Of a DNA stretch of 64,000 nucleotides, positions 1 to 9,863 are shown in pieces. This DNA is from Ornithorhynchus anatinus. Taxonomy: Eukaryota; Chordata; Mammalia; Monotremata; Ornithorhynchidae. Every line of letters starts with the position of its first letter. Position 1 is the first letter of the stretch. The notes beneath the pieces were generated by a model, which saw only the letters and a program-made list of their open reading frames with translations, was not told where the DNA came from and ran no database searches. The translations under genes and the position numbers were made by a program. Location of the stretch: the NCBI RefSeq assembly GCF_004115215.2, contig NC_041738.1, forward strand, positions 15,470,669-15,534,668. Reading direction: 5' to 3'.

Positions 1-120
1 GAGATTTTTGTTTGATGCGGAGGTGGATGGGCAACCATTGGAGTTTCTTGAGGAGCGGGGTGACATATCCTAAAGGCTTTTGTAGAAAAATCATTTGGGC
101 AAGAGAGTGAAGCCCAGAGA
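1..120 (-). repeat. LINE2 (platypus L2-like) fragment
   Basis: The text 'tttgatgcggaggtggatgg', then 'ggagtttcttgaggagcggg', matches the body of the same LINE2 family seen at 11.7-12.6 kb and 16.1-16.75 kb. The coding sense of that family lies on the minus strand here. The fragment continues off the left edge of the window. Confidence 0.7.
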
Positions 121-660
121 TTGATTACTCTGGATCTACCCCAGCACTCGGAACAGTGCCTGGCATGTAGTAAGCACTTAACAGGTACCACTGTTTATTA
201 TTATTATTGAATTCTCTACCAACAGAACTGGTAATAATAATGTTGGTATTTGTTAAGCGCTTACTATGTGCAGAGCACTGTTCTAAGTGCTCTGGGCCTC
301 AGTTCCCTCTTCTGTCAAATGGGGATTAAAACCGTGAGCCCCACTCGGGACAACCTGATCACCCTGTATCTCCCCCGGCGTTTAGGACAGCGGTCTGCAC
401 CTAGTGAGCGCTTAACAAATACCAACGTTATAATTGTTATCCCGGCTCTGCCACTCGTCAGCTGTGCGCCTGTGGGCAAGTCGCTTCACTTCTCTGGGCC
501 TCAGTTCCCTCATCCGTAAAATGGGGATGAAGACCGTGAGCCCCACGTGGGACAACCTGATTCCCCTGTGTCTACCCCGGCGCTTAGAACAGTGCTCGGC
601 ACCTAGTAAGCGCTTAACAAATACCAACATTATTTATCATTATTATTATTATTGTTAAAC
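121..660 (+). repeat. Composite of MON1 SINE pieces
   Basis: A plus-strand MON1 tail (about 130-208) is followed by a minus-strand tail (about 228-283). This is fused at 'gctctgggcctcag' to a plus-strand MON1 3' half (about 285-440). A longer plus MON1 (about 440-655) ends in ATT repeats. The pieces look like nested or template-switched insertions rather than one element. Confidence 0.75.
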
Positions 661-769
661 CACGCTGCTTTTAGTGCGGAATCAAGGGATCGCCCCGCTG
701 ATGCTCTGGGGGTCCGCAGCCCGCGCTCGGAGCCTTAGCTCGAGCAGAGCCCGTGACCTGCGGGGCGAG

Positions 770-1157
770 GAGGGAAAGTCCCTCGGGGCGGGGCGGGGCG
801 GGGCGGAGCGGGGCTTTCCGTGGGGGCCGCACTCGTGACCGGCGGCAGTTTCCGGAGGCCCGCAGGACCGAAGGCCGGGGCCGCCCGCCCGCGCCCGGCC
901 CGTCCCGGCCCGGCCCGGCGGCTCTGCGGCGGAGGGTCGTCGCCCGGCCCCTCGCCCCGCGGGCCCAGTTCCCGCGCCAGGACCGTCCCGTTGCGCCGCT
1001 CCCGCCTCGACGCTCGGGCCCTTTAAGGCCGGGCCCCGGCCCCCGGGTCTGATTGGTCGGCGGGGGATCCGCCCCCTCGTTGGCGGGCCGGCGATTGGTC
1101 GGGGGGCGGGGCCGGGGCCGGGGAGCGGGCGCGGGCGGGGCCCGGAGCCGCGGGGCG
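770..1157 (+). promoter_or_regulatory. NAGLU CpG-island promoter
   Basis: The sequence is GC-rich with many CpGs and has a run of GGGGCGG boxes at about 783-815 and further GC boxes at 1100-1140, which are Sp/KLF-type sites. There is no TATA box. This is typical of a housekeeping lysosomal-enzyme promoter. The transcription start is not resolved. Confidence 0.6.
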
Positions 1158-4100
1158 ATGGCCACGGTGGCGCGGGCCGTGCTGGCCGTGCTGGGCTGCC
1201 GCCTGCTCCTGGTCGGGGGCTCCCGGGGCTCGGCGGGCTCGGAAGCCCGGGAGGCGGAGGCGGTGAGGGAGCTGCTGAGCCGGCTGCTGGGGCCCGCGGC
1301 GGCCGGCGACTTCTCGGTGACGGTGAACCGCTCGCTGGCCCCGGAGCCCGGCGCCGACACCTACGGGCTGAGCGGCGGCGGCGGCGGCGGGGCCCCGGTG
1401 CGGGTGTCGGGCTCGTCGGGGGTGGCGGCCGCCGCCGGGCTGCACCGCTACCTGCGCGATTTCTGCGGCTGCCACGTGGCCTGGTCCTCCTCGCAGCTCC
1501 GCCTGCCCGACCCGCTGCCCGCCGTGCCCGCCCCGGGGATCCTGCACACGTCGCCCTATAGGTACGGCCCGGACGAGGGGCCCCCCCTCCCCCCGCGCCC
1601 CCGGCCCCGCGGGGCCCTCTGTCACTCACTCGATCGTACCGAGCGCCTCCTCTGTGCGGAGCACTGGACTAAGCGCTTAGCACCGTCGGGCCCCTGTCCC
1701 CCGCCCCGGCGGCTCAGGCCCAGGCGGTCGGTCAGTCCTCCTCCTCCTCCTCCTCCTCCTCCTCCTCTGGGCCGCCAGGTACCGCTACTACCAGAACGTT
1801 TGCACTCAGAGCTATTCCTTCACCTTCTGGGACTGGGACCGCTGGGAGCGGGAACTGGACTGGATGGCGCTGAATGGCTTCAACCTGGCGCTGGCCTTCT
1901 CCGGACAAGAGGCCGTCTGGCAGCAGGTGCATGGGGCGGGGCTGCCCCGAGGCAGACACACACACACAGGCACACACGGACACCCCCGCCCCCGCCCCTC
2001 ACAACCACCTCCCCTACAGAAGAGGAAGCCCCGGGGCCCGGCGGGGGGAGGGTGTCCTCACCGGTATATCTGGGATGACCCGGGCCTGACCGCACAGAGG
2101 GACCGCGTCGGGGTCCAGGGCATCCGGAGTGACCGGGGCCTCGCCCGCTTACCCCCCCCCCCCCGGATCCCAGGTGTACCTGACCCTGGGGTTGAACCAG
2201 ACGGAGATCGACGAGCACTTCACCGGTCCCAGCTTCCTGGCCTGGGGACGCATGGGCAACCTGCACACCTGGGGCGGGCCGCTGCCTCCCTCCTGGCACA
2301 TCAAGCAGCTCTACCTGCAGGTAGGAGGGGGGGGGGGGAGCCCTGAGCCCGGGGGGCTGGGGGACGCCCGGCCCGCCCTTGACCCCTCCTCTCCCTCCCG
2401 CAGAGTCGGATCCTGGACAGGATGAGATCCTTCGGGATGACGGCGGTGCTGCCCGCCTTCGCGGGCCATGTGCCCCGGGCCCTGGCCAGGTGACGCTGGG
2501 GGACACGCTTGGGTCCCATGTGTGTGTGCGCGCGCGCGTGTGTGTGTCCGGGGCCGGCCGGCCCGGCCCACCTGACCCCGCCGTCCGTCGCTCCCCCGTC
2601 CAGGGTGTTCCCCCGCGCCAACATCACCCTGCTCGGCAGCTGGAGCCACTTCGACTGCACGTACTCGTGCGCCTCCCTGCTGGCCCCCGACGACCCCCTG
2701 TTCTCCGTCATCGGCAGCCTGTTCCTGCGGGAGCTCACCCGCGCCTTCGGCTCCGACCACTTCTACTCGGCTGACACCTTCAATGAGATGCGACCCCCCT
2801 CGGCCGATCCCGCCTACCTGGGGGCCGCCACCGCGGCGGTCTACAAGGCCATGGTGGCAGGTGAGGCCGGGCCGCCGAGAGGTGTGGGAGGGAGGCCGGG
2901 GGGGGGACGGGGGACGGAGGGGGCGGAGCGGGGGCACTCGGGGTCACCCGCCCCCTCACCTCCCTCCCTCCCTCCCTCCAGTGGACCCCCGGGCCACGTG
3001 GGTGCTGCAGGCCTGGATGTTCCAGCACGACCCTGACTTCTGGGGCCCCCGGCAGACGCGGGCCGTGCTGGAGGCCGTGCCCCTCGGCCGGCTGCTGGTC
3101 CTCGACCTGTTCGCCGAGTCGCGGCCCGCGTACCCGCAGACGGCCTCCTTCGCCGGCCAGCCCTTCGTCTGGTGCCTCCTGCACAACTTCGGCGGCAACC
3201 ACGGGCTGTCCGGGGCCCTGGAGGCCCTGAACGACGGCCCGGCCGCCGCCCGCCGCTTCCCCGGCTCCACGCTGGCCGGGGTGGGCATGGTCCCCGAGGG
3301 CATCGAGCAGAACGAGGCGGTGTACGCGCTCCTGGCCGAGCTGGGCTGGCGGCGGGACCCCGTGCCGGACCTGGGCGCCTGGCTGGAGGGCTGGGCGGCC
3401 CGGCGCTACGGGGCGGCCCACCCGGGGGCGGCGGCCGCCTGGCGCCTCCTGCGGCGCAGCGTCTACTCGTGCCCGGCCCCGGCCTGCTCGGGCCACAACC
3501 GCAGCCCCCTGGTGCGCCGCCCGTCGCTGCGCCTGGACCCGGACGCCGCCTACAACCGGTCGGACGTGCTGGAGGCCTGGCGGCTGCTGCTGGAGGCCGC
3601 CCCGGCCCTGGCCTCCAGCCCGGCCTTCCGCTACGACCTGCTGGACGTGAGCCGCCAGGCGGGCCAGGAGCTGGCCTCCGGGCTCTTCGCCGAGCTGCGC
3701 GACGCCTACCGCGCCCGCCGGCTGCCCGCCCTGCTGGCGGCCGGCGGCCGGCTGGCCTTCGACCTGCTGCCCTCGCTGGACGCGCTGCTGGGCACCGACG
3801 GCCGCTTCCTGCTGGGCACCGAGCTGGCGCGGGCCCGGGCGGCGGGCGGCGGCGCGGCCGAGGCCCAGCGCTTCGAGCGCGGCGCCCGCTACCTGCTCAC
3901 CCTCTGGGGCCCCGACGGCAACATCCTGGACTACGGGAACCGCCAGCTGGCCGGGCTGCTGGCCGACTACTACGCCCCGCGCTGGGCCCTGTTCGCCGGC
4001 CGGCTGGCCGACAGCCTGGCCCGCGGCCTGCCCTTCCGCCAGGACGTCTTCGAGCGGGAGGCCCTGCGGCTCGGCCGGGCCTTCGTGCTCGGCCCCCGGC

Positions 4101-4225
4101 GCTATCCGGTCCGGCCGGCCGGGGACACCGTGGCTCTGGCGCGGAAGCTCTTCCTCAAGTACTACCCGGGGCCGGGCCCCGGGGACCGACGGACCGAGGG
4201 GGCCGGGGTGCGGCTCGGGGTGTGA
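1158..4225 (+). CDS. NAGLU: Alpha-N-acetylglucosaminidase (heparan sulfate-degrading lysosomal enzyme)
   Basis: Six coding exons (1158-1561, 1779-1926, 2174-2320, 2404-2489, 2604-2860, 2982-4225) join in phase to give 761 aa; human NAGLU is 743. The enzyme (GH89) removes terminal N-acetylglucosamine from heparan sulfate in lysosomes, and its loss causes Sanfilippo syndrome type B in humans. A hydrophobic signal peptide begins [20 protein letters not shown]. Two catalytic glutamates are visible: Glu323 in DTFNEM (human Glu316) and Glu453 in PEGIEQNE (human Glu446). Family blocks [28 protein letters not shown] and HNFGGNHG are present. All introns are GT-AG. The start was chosen because it matches the human N-terminus and precedes the signal peptide. 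The last about 15 residues (Gly/Pro/Arg-rich) diverge from the human C-terminus. The reading frame is intact. Confidence 0.97.
1735..1767. repeat. CTC trinucleotide run in NAGLU intron 1
   Basis: About ten CTC units form the polypyrimidine tract just upstream of the exon 2 acceptor at 1778, so repeat length could influence splicing of that exon. Confidence 0.8.
2516..2549. repeat. GT/GC alternating microsatellite in NAGLU intron 4
   Basis: Purine-pyrimidine alternation (GTGTGTGTGCGCGCGCGCGT followed by more GT) of the kind that readily forms Z-DNA. It lies 27 bases after the exon 4 donor. Confidence 0.8.
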
Positions 4226-4255
4226 GTCTGGGTGTGCGTTGCGGGGTGCCGGAGG

Positions 4256-4795
4256 GTGAGAGGGACGGTCGGGGGGCGGGGAGGGAGTGGGGGGGGGGCC
4301 GTGGGCGTGCAGGCCAGTGAGGGGGACTGTCGGGGGGGGAGCGTGGGGGTGTTTGCGGCCGGGTGAGAGGGGCAGGCAGGAGGGAGTGACCGTGTGGCGA
4401 AGGGGGTGGTGTGCGGGCAGGTGAGGGGGATGGTCAGGAGGGAGCGTATGACCGCGGGTGCGTGTCTGTGTGTGTGTGTGCCAGGGGGTGAGAGGGACTG
4501 AGGAGGGGGGGGGGGGCGGTGTGCGTGTGTGCAGGCAGGTGAGAGGGACGGTCAGGAGGGACTGTATCAGTGTACGTGTGTGTGGACATGTGTGCGGGTA
4601 GGTGAGAGGGACTGTCAGGAGGGAATGTATTAGTGTACGTGTGTGTGTGTGTGCGTGTGTGTGTGTGTACACGTGCCGGGGGGTGAGAGGGACAGTCAGG
4701 AGCCAGTGTGTGTGTGTGTGTGTGTGCGCGCGCAGGCAGGTGAGAGGGACAGTCAGAAGGGAGTGTCTGAGTGTGTGGAGTGTGTGTGAGTGTGT
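4256..4795 (+). repeat. Nine-unit minisatellite in the NAGLU 3' region
   Basis: Units beginning 'gtgagagggacngtcagg' start near 4256, 4317, 4363, 4421, 4488, 4539, 4602, 4683 and 4740 (spacing 46-81). They are separated by variable GT-rich stretches. Several units read CAG/GTGAGAGGG, a good 5' splice-site match, in what should be 3' UTR. Confidence 0.85.
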
Positions 4796-5174
4796 AAGTG
4801 CGCGCCCCCGTGCCCGCGTACAGGACAGGGGGCAGAACGCCAGGCCTCTCTCTCTCAACCTCTACACCCGTCCACCTCCAACGGGCACTGAGTCCAGACT
4901 TGCCCAGTTGCGCCCCCGACACGCCCCCTCACACAGCTGGGTGGGGGAAGACAGGGACCGGGATCACCGCGGGCTGGGAAAGTGGGTCCCACAGGGGCTC
5001 TGTCATAGGGTTGATATCGCCAGCGAAGCTGTCTTCTTCCTATATGGAGGACAAGATGGCAGGGGGAGCGCCCGGGGCGGCGGGCCGGTCCCGGGGCGCT
5101 CGTCCCGTCTGCTTGGCCCCTATCTCGTCCCACCCCCAGCCCAGAGCTGAATTGCGAACCGCTTGTACTGAAAA

Positions 5175-5180
5175 AATAAA
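5175..5180 (+). terminator. AATAAA, candidate NAGLU poly(A) signal
   Basis: This is the first AATAAA after the NAGLU stop. It implies a 3' UTR of about 0.97 kb that includes the minisatellite. No earlier canonical signal was seen, although a variant signal could end the transcript sooner. Confidence 0.5.
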
Positions 5181-5267
5181 TTCGGTAATCAGACTGCCAT
5201 CCGCCTCATCCGCTGTTGAGGGCGGGGCTCGGGGGGTGCAGCCAGACCGAGACACCCAGACCACCAA

Positions 5268-5530
5268 CCGAGTAATAATAATAATAACTGGTATTTGTTA
5301 AGCGATCACTATGCGCCAGGCACTGTACTAAGCGCTGGGGTGGATCCAAGCAGATCGGGCTGGACACAGTCCCCGTCCCACGTCGCGATCCCCATTTTAT
5401 AGATGATGGAACCGAGACCCAGAGAAGTGAAGAGACTTCCCCGAGGTCACGCAACGGACAAGTGGCGGGGCCGGGATTAGAACCCAGGACCTGGCTCCCA
5501 CGGACTTGGCCGTGCCGCTTGGCGAAGCAA
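5268..5530 (-). repeat. MON1 SINE, near full length
   Basis: Begins with TAATAA repeats, then the inverted tail 'ggtatttgttaagcgatcac', and runs through the inverted B-box region 'ccgggattagaacccaggac'. Confidence 0.85.
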
Positions 5531-6017
5531 GTCAAGCCCCCATTCTCCACCTTGCGGTCAGGACCGGGGAGATGGAGCGGCAAAACGGGTCGGATACCCG
5601 CCCAGGGGACGGAGATGGGGCCTCGGCCCGCTTCCCCCGCCTGGACCGCTCCATGGTCCAAAGTCTCTACCTTGTCCGCCCGTCCGCTCGCCTGTCTGTC
5701 CATCTGCTCGCCCTCCTGCCGGCCCCCCCCCCCCCCCCGCCCTCCCGTCTGCCCACCCATCCGCCGGCCCTCCTGTCCTCCGTCCGGGTGTCTGACTGCT
5801 CGGCGGGGCGGACGCGGAGAGGGGGGAGGAGGAGGAGGAGACTCCTCGTCCTTGCGATAGCAGCGTAGACGCAACAGGGCCCGGAGAAGGAGCCGCGGGG
5901 GCCGGGGAGGGGCCGGGGCGGGGGGAGGGAGTCCGGACCTAAAAGCCGGCCGTCCAGCCCCCCCGAGCTGGAGCTGAGGGAGTGGGATCCCGGGCCGGTC
6001 CGTCTCCTGTCCCCGGC
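5531..6017 (+). promoter_or_regulatory. HSD17B1 upstream region
   Basis: GC-rich sequence with a poly(C) run near 5730 and GGA repeats near 5830. A weak TATA-like 'ctaaaag' lies at about 5939-5945, roughly 75 bases before the HSD17B1 ATG. Nothing else recognised. Confidence 0.35.
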
Positions 6018-8700
6018 ATGGCCCGGACCGTGGTCCTCATCACCGGCTGCTCCTCGGGGATCGGGCTCCACCTCGCCCTGCGCCTGGCGGCCCACCCGTC
6101 CCGAAGCTTCAAAGGTGTCCGGGCGGGGCGGGGGGCGGGGGGCCGGGGCGGGGGGCCGGGGCGGGGGCCCGGGGAGCCCCGCGGACGCTGACCACCCCCC
6201 TCTCCCCTCCCCCGGCCCCCGCGGCTAGTGTACGCCGCCCTGCGGGACCCGGCGGCGCAGGGGCCGCTGTGGGAGGGGGCGAGGGCTCGGGGCTGCCCCC
6301 CCGGATCCCTGCAGACCCTTCCGTTGGACGTCACCGACCCGGGCTCCGTGGCCGCCGCCAAGGCCGCCGTCAGCGAAGGACGCGTGGACGTGCTGGGTGA
6401 GACCCGAGACCCCGCCTCCCCCCGGACTCGGCCGTTCTCGGGGACCCCCGCCCCCCCGGCCCGGACGGTCCCTCGCCCCGCCCCGCAACCCCAAGCTCCC
6501 GCGGCCACCCCCGACCCCAGAGAGAAAACGATTCGGGCTGCGGGGGGGCTCCCGCCATGCATAACGTGGGCCAGAACCGTCTCCCCATGTATAACGCGGG
6601 CCGGGGCCGTCTCCCCTTGCATAACGCGGGCCGAGGCCGTCTCCCCACGTATAACGCGAGCCGGGGCCGTCTCCCCTTATATAACGTGGGCCAGAACCAT
6701 CTCCTCGTGTATAACGAGGGCCGAGGGCGTCTCCCCACGTATAACTCGGGCGAGGACCATCTCCCCACGTATAACGCGGGCCAGAACCGTCTCCTCATGT
6801 TTAACGAGGGCCGAAGGCGTCTCCTATGTATAACGCGGGCGAGGAGCATCTCCCCACGTATAACGCGGGCCGGGGGCGCCTCCCCAGTGTGTACCGTGGG
6901 CCAGGACCGTCTCCCCATGTAGCGTGGCTCAGTGGAAAGAGCGCGGGCTTTGGAGTCAGAGGTCATGAGTTGAAATCCCCGCTCTGCCACTTGTCAGCTG
7001 CGTGACTGTGGATAAGTCACTTAACTTCTCTGTGCCTCAGTTCCCTCATCTGTAAAATGGGGATGAAGACTGTGAGCCCCACGTGGGACATCCTGATTCC
7101 CCTGTGTCTACCCCAGCGCTTAGAACAGTGCTCGGCACATAGTCAGCGCTTAACAAATACCAACATTATTATTATTATTATTAACGAGGGTCGAGGGCGT
7201 CTCCCCATGTAGAACGCGGAGCGGGGCCTTCTCCCCTCGTTAAACGCGGAGCGGGGCGGTCTCCCCAAGTAGAACGTGGGCCGGAACCGTCTCCCTTTGT
7301 ATAACGCGGGTCGGGGGCGCCTCCCCAGTGGATAACGCGGGCCGGGGGCGCCTCCCCAGTGTGTAACGCGGGCCGGGGCCTGGTGGGGCCCCTGGAGGCC
7401 CAGACGACGGGCGCGGCGCGGCAGGTGCTGGACGTGAACGTGCTGGGGAGCGTGCACCTGCTCCAGGCCTTCCTGCCCGACATGAAGCGGCGGCGCGCGG
7501 GGCGCGTGCTCGTGACCGGGAGCATCGGGGGGCTGCAAGGTGAGGCCCAACGGGGGGCGGGGGGGAGGCTGCAGGGCGCGGTTCGGAGGCGCGGGGGGGA
7601 GACGGGCCCGCGGCCTCCCCCGGCTCAGCCTCCGCCCCGCCGCCTCCTCTCCAGGGATCCCGTTCAACGCGGTGTACTGCGCCAGCCAGTTCGCCCTGGA
7701 GGGGCTGTGCGAGAGCCTGGCCGTGCTCCTCCTGCCCTTCGACGTGCAGTGAGGCCCAGGCACCCGGGGACCCCTCCCCACGGGACCCCGGGAGGGAGAG
7801 ACCCCCGAGGCCCCGCCTCAAACGAGTCCGGGAGCGGGCGGCGGGGGTGCGGCCCGCTCCCCCTCACGGGCCTCCTCCTCCTCCTCCTCTTCCTCCTCCC
7901 CGCAGCCTCAGCCTGATCGAGTGCGGCCCGGTGCGCTCGGCCCTGCAGGAGAAGCAGGAGGGGGGGCCCGGGGGGGGTGCTGGGGGACGCCGACCCCGAG
8001 ACCCGGGCCCTGTTCGCCCGGTACCTGCAGCACAGCGAGCGCCTCTTCCGTGAGGCGGCGCAGGAGCCCGAGGAGGTGGTGGAGGTGGGCAGGGCCCGAA
8101 TGGGGGGCGGGGGGATGGCGGGATCGGGGGGCGGGGAGAGGAGAGGGACGGGGGAGGGAGAGGGGGAGCCACGTTGGGGGGTCCGGACCCCTCCGCCCGA
8201 CCCGGCCCCACCAGATGTCCCCGACCTCTCACGGGCCTGACCCCGGACTGCCCGTGGCCCCTGGCCCCCGACCGTCCGTGGGCGCCCGATCCTCGACATC
8301 CCGTGGGCCACTGATCCCCGACCACCCCTGGCCTCTGTCCCTCGCCCACCCGTGGGTCCCCGATCCCCGAAGTCCCGTGGCCCCCGATCCCCGACGTCCC
8401 GTGGCCCCTGATCCCCGTCCGCCTGTGGGCTCTGCCCCCCGACCACTCATGGGCCCCTGACCACCCGTGGGTCCCTGATCCCCGACGCCCCGTGGCCCCT
8501 GCCCCCCGACCCCCCAGGTGTTCCTGGCCGCGCTCCGCGCCCCCCGCCCCGCGCTGCGCTACTACAGCACGGAGCGGTTCCTTCCTTTGGCCCGGCAGCG
8601 GCTGGAAGACCCCAGCGGCTCCCGGTACGTGGCAGCGATGCACCGCTTCGTCTTTGAGGAGGAGCCGGGGGCCGGGGGGCTGTCCCCGCTGGAGCCCTGA
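6018..8700 (+). CDS. HSD17B1: 17-beta-hydroxysteroid dehydrogenase type 1, with catalytic Lys-to-Gln and an apparent frameshift
   Basis: Six exons (6018-6114, 6229-6396, 7360-7539, 7655-7748, 7906-8084, 8518-8700) match human HSD17B1, the cytosolic SDR that reduces estrone to estradiol. Visible parts are the cofactor motif TGCSSGIG, the CNAG motif, the Asn in LDVNV, the catalytic Ser in VTGS and the Tyr in YCAS. The tetrad lysine is Gln: the sequence reads YCASQF where human reads YCASKF (human Lys159, mature numbering). In exon 5 the frame is [10 protein letters not shown] up to a G8 run (7970-7977), but the homologous continuation ([16 protein letters not shown]) lies one base out of frame, as if one G were extra. 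Without that base the protein would be 299 aa against 328 in human, with a shorter tail. It may be a non-functional or altered enzyme, or partly a sequence error. Confidence 0.9.
6553..7359 (+). repeat. 30-bp minisatellite in HSD17B1 intron 2 derived from the exon 3 boundary
   Basis: About 18 units of 29-31 bp (consensus near 'tataacgcgggccggggccg' plus 'tctccccacg') occupy 6553-6915 and 7186-7359, interrupted by a MON1 SINE. The last unit is the real exon 3 acceptor and the first codons of exon 3, so the array looks like tandem amplification of that splice junction. Near-perfect acceptor copies 'ctccccagtg' end at 6887 and 7328. Confidence 0.9.
6916..7185 (+). repeat. MON1 SINE inserted in the HSD17B1 intron 2 minisatellite
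   Basis: Starts at 'agcgtggctcagtggaaaga' and ends in ATT repeats. It has minisatellite units on both sides, so it inserted after the array existed. Confidence 0.9.
8222..8517 (+). repeat. About 24-bp minisatellite in HSD17B1 intron 5
   Basis: Roughly a dozen degenerate units near 'gatccccgacgtcccgtggc' run directly into the exon 6 acceptor. The acceptor's pyrimidine tract 'tgccccccgaccccccag' is itself a unit of the array. Confidence 0.8.
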
Positions 8701-8778
8701 GCACGTCAGGGGTGGATTTGGGGAGGTGGGGGGAAGCTCATCCGTTCCCCCGACCCCCCCGGGGGGGGGGGGATCCTT

Positions 8779-8784
8779 AATAAA
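8779..8784 (+). terminator. AATAAA, HSD17B1 poly(A) signal
   Basis: Lies 79 bases after the HSD17B1 stop and just past a G-rich run, giving a short 3' UTR. Confidence 0.8.
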
Positions 8785-8799
8785 GCTCCGGTCCTCCTG

Positions 8800-9118
8800 C
8801 TCGCCTCCGTTCCTTCCTTCGCACTGTGGGGGGCGAGGGGGGGGGGGGCGGGGAGAGGCGCTGGGCCCCTCCTGCCCTCTTGCCCTGCGGAGGCTGGGGG
8901 TCCTTGGAAGAGGGCAGAGGGGCGGGGGGCGGGCGAGGCCTACCCAAGCGGGAGGCTCGAAGGAGCGGGGGCAAGGAGAAGAGACTGTCAGCCTGTCCGC
9001 CCCCTCCGCCAAGGCTGGCCTATGCCGGAGAGGGGGTCAGCTCCCCGGTGCGGGCTCAGGCCCGCCCCCCGCCCCCCGCCCCGCGCCCCCCGCCCCCCGC
9101 CGGGACCTGGGGCCTCGA
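8800..9118 (+). promoter_or_regulatory. GC-rich promoter region of the unrecognised small gene
   Basis: Homopurine and C-rich stretches (9060-9100 is almost all C/G), with no SINE or LINE. It precedes the TATA box at 9119. No coding match recognised. Confidence 0.4.
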
Positions 9119-9125
9119 TATAAGG
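9119..9125 (+). promoter_or_regulatory. TATA box (TATAAGG) of the unrecognised small gene
   Basis: TATAAGG in 'cctcgatataaggcggcc' stands out in a GC desert. It predicts transcription starting near 9150, about 40 bases before a good 5' splice donor (GAG/gtacag at 9193/9194). Confidence 0.6.
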
Positions 9126-9452
9126 CGGCCACGGCGGCGGCGGCGGCGGCGGAGGCGCGACCGGAGCGAGCTGAGGAGCCGCCGCTGTCCGAGGTACAGA
9201 AAAGGGTCTAAGAGAAGGGCCGGGGTCGGGTCTCCGGGGGTGCTGGGAGGGCGCGGGGGTTGGGGACCCTCTTCCTGCCCCGTCCCAAGGCCGCCCCGTC
9301 CCACCCCGTCAGTCTCTCTCGGTCCTTGGTCTCTCTTTTCGGGGCCGGGGCGGGACCGGGGTTGGAAGGGGTGATCGGGGGACCCACCCCCGCCCCCCGG
9401 CCGACCGCTGCCCGGGCCTCGGCCCAGGCCTCCTGTTGGCTCCCTGCCCGCG

Positions 9453-9863
9453 ATGACCCCCTTGGCCCGCCTGCCCCCGCTGGGCTCCCTGCTGCTGCCA
9501 CCGATGCTGCTGCTGCTGCCGCTGCCGCTGCTGCTGCCGCCAACGCCGACGGCCGGGGCCGCCCGGAGCTCCGGGGCCGCCCGGCGCTGGAGCCTCCTGG
9601 AGCGGGAGGAGAACCGCCACTTGGTGAGGACCGGGCCCGGGGCACCGGGGGAGGAGCGGGAGCCGGACCCCCGGAGCTGAGCTCCCTCCTCCCCCGTCCA
9701 GTTCCTCAGCGCCCTCCAGTCCTACTTCAGCCGCCGGGGCTTCCAGGTGGACGGCAGCGCTCCCGCCTTCCTGCTTCCCGCCCGGACCCGCGTCTCTCGC
9801 AGCCCCGCGCCCACCCGGCCTCGAGCCTGCCCCGCCGCCCCCGCCGGACGCTGCCGGGGCTGA
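9453..9863 (+). CDS. Unrecognised small secreted-peptide-like gene
   Basis: I do not recognise this protein. Proposed structure: 5' UTR exon about 9150-9193, exon 2 from 9428 (acceptor 'cggcccag') to 9623 (donor ttg/gtgagg), exon 3 from 9702 (acceptor 'cccccgtccag'). The ATG is at 9453 with G at -3 and the stop TGA at 9861-9863. The coding parts (171 and 162 nt) join in phase for 110 aa. The N-terminus is a strong signal peptide (LLLPPMLLLLPLPLLLPP near residues 13-30, likely cleaved around residues 33-36). A 22-residue, probably helical segment lies between two Arg-Arg pairs: it starts WSLLEREENRHL in exon 2 and ends SALQSYFS in exon 3. Two Cys sit near the C-terminus (ACP...RCRG). Such a layout suits a prohormone, but that is inference. 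It sits between HSD17B1 and COASY, with a TATA box upstream and AATAAA downstream. Confidence 0.5.

Noticed and set aside
2780-4858. 692-codon minus-strand open frame opposite NAGLU
   Set aside because: Shadow of the NAGLU coding exon and the GT-rich minisatellite. Low-complexity His/Thr/Pro product with no recognisable domain.
6557-6922. Open frame of repeated decapeptides ([10 protein letters not shown]-like), looking like a repeat protein
   Set aside because: It is the 30-bp intronic minisatellite, stop-free because the unit is a multiple of three and derives from coding sequence. It has no promoter or splice support of its own.
6553-7359. Regular 30-bp repeats resembling a CRISPR array
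   Set aside because: Units are contiguous with no unique spacers, and the sequence is a mammalian intron.
9453-9863. The small gene as a member of the NPY/PYY family (which also maps to 17q21)
   Set aside because: The resemblance is limited to an Asn-Arg and spaced Leu/Tyr. The C-terminal RxRxG amidation signature and proline-rich N-terminus are missing.
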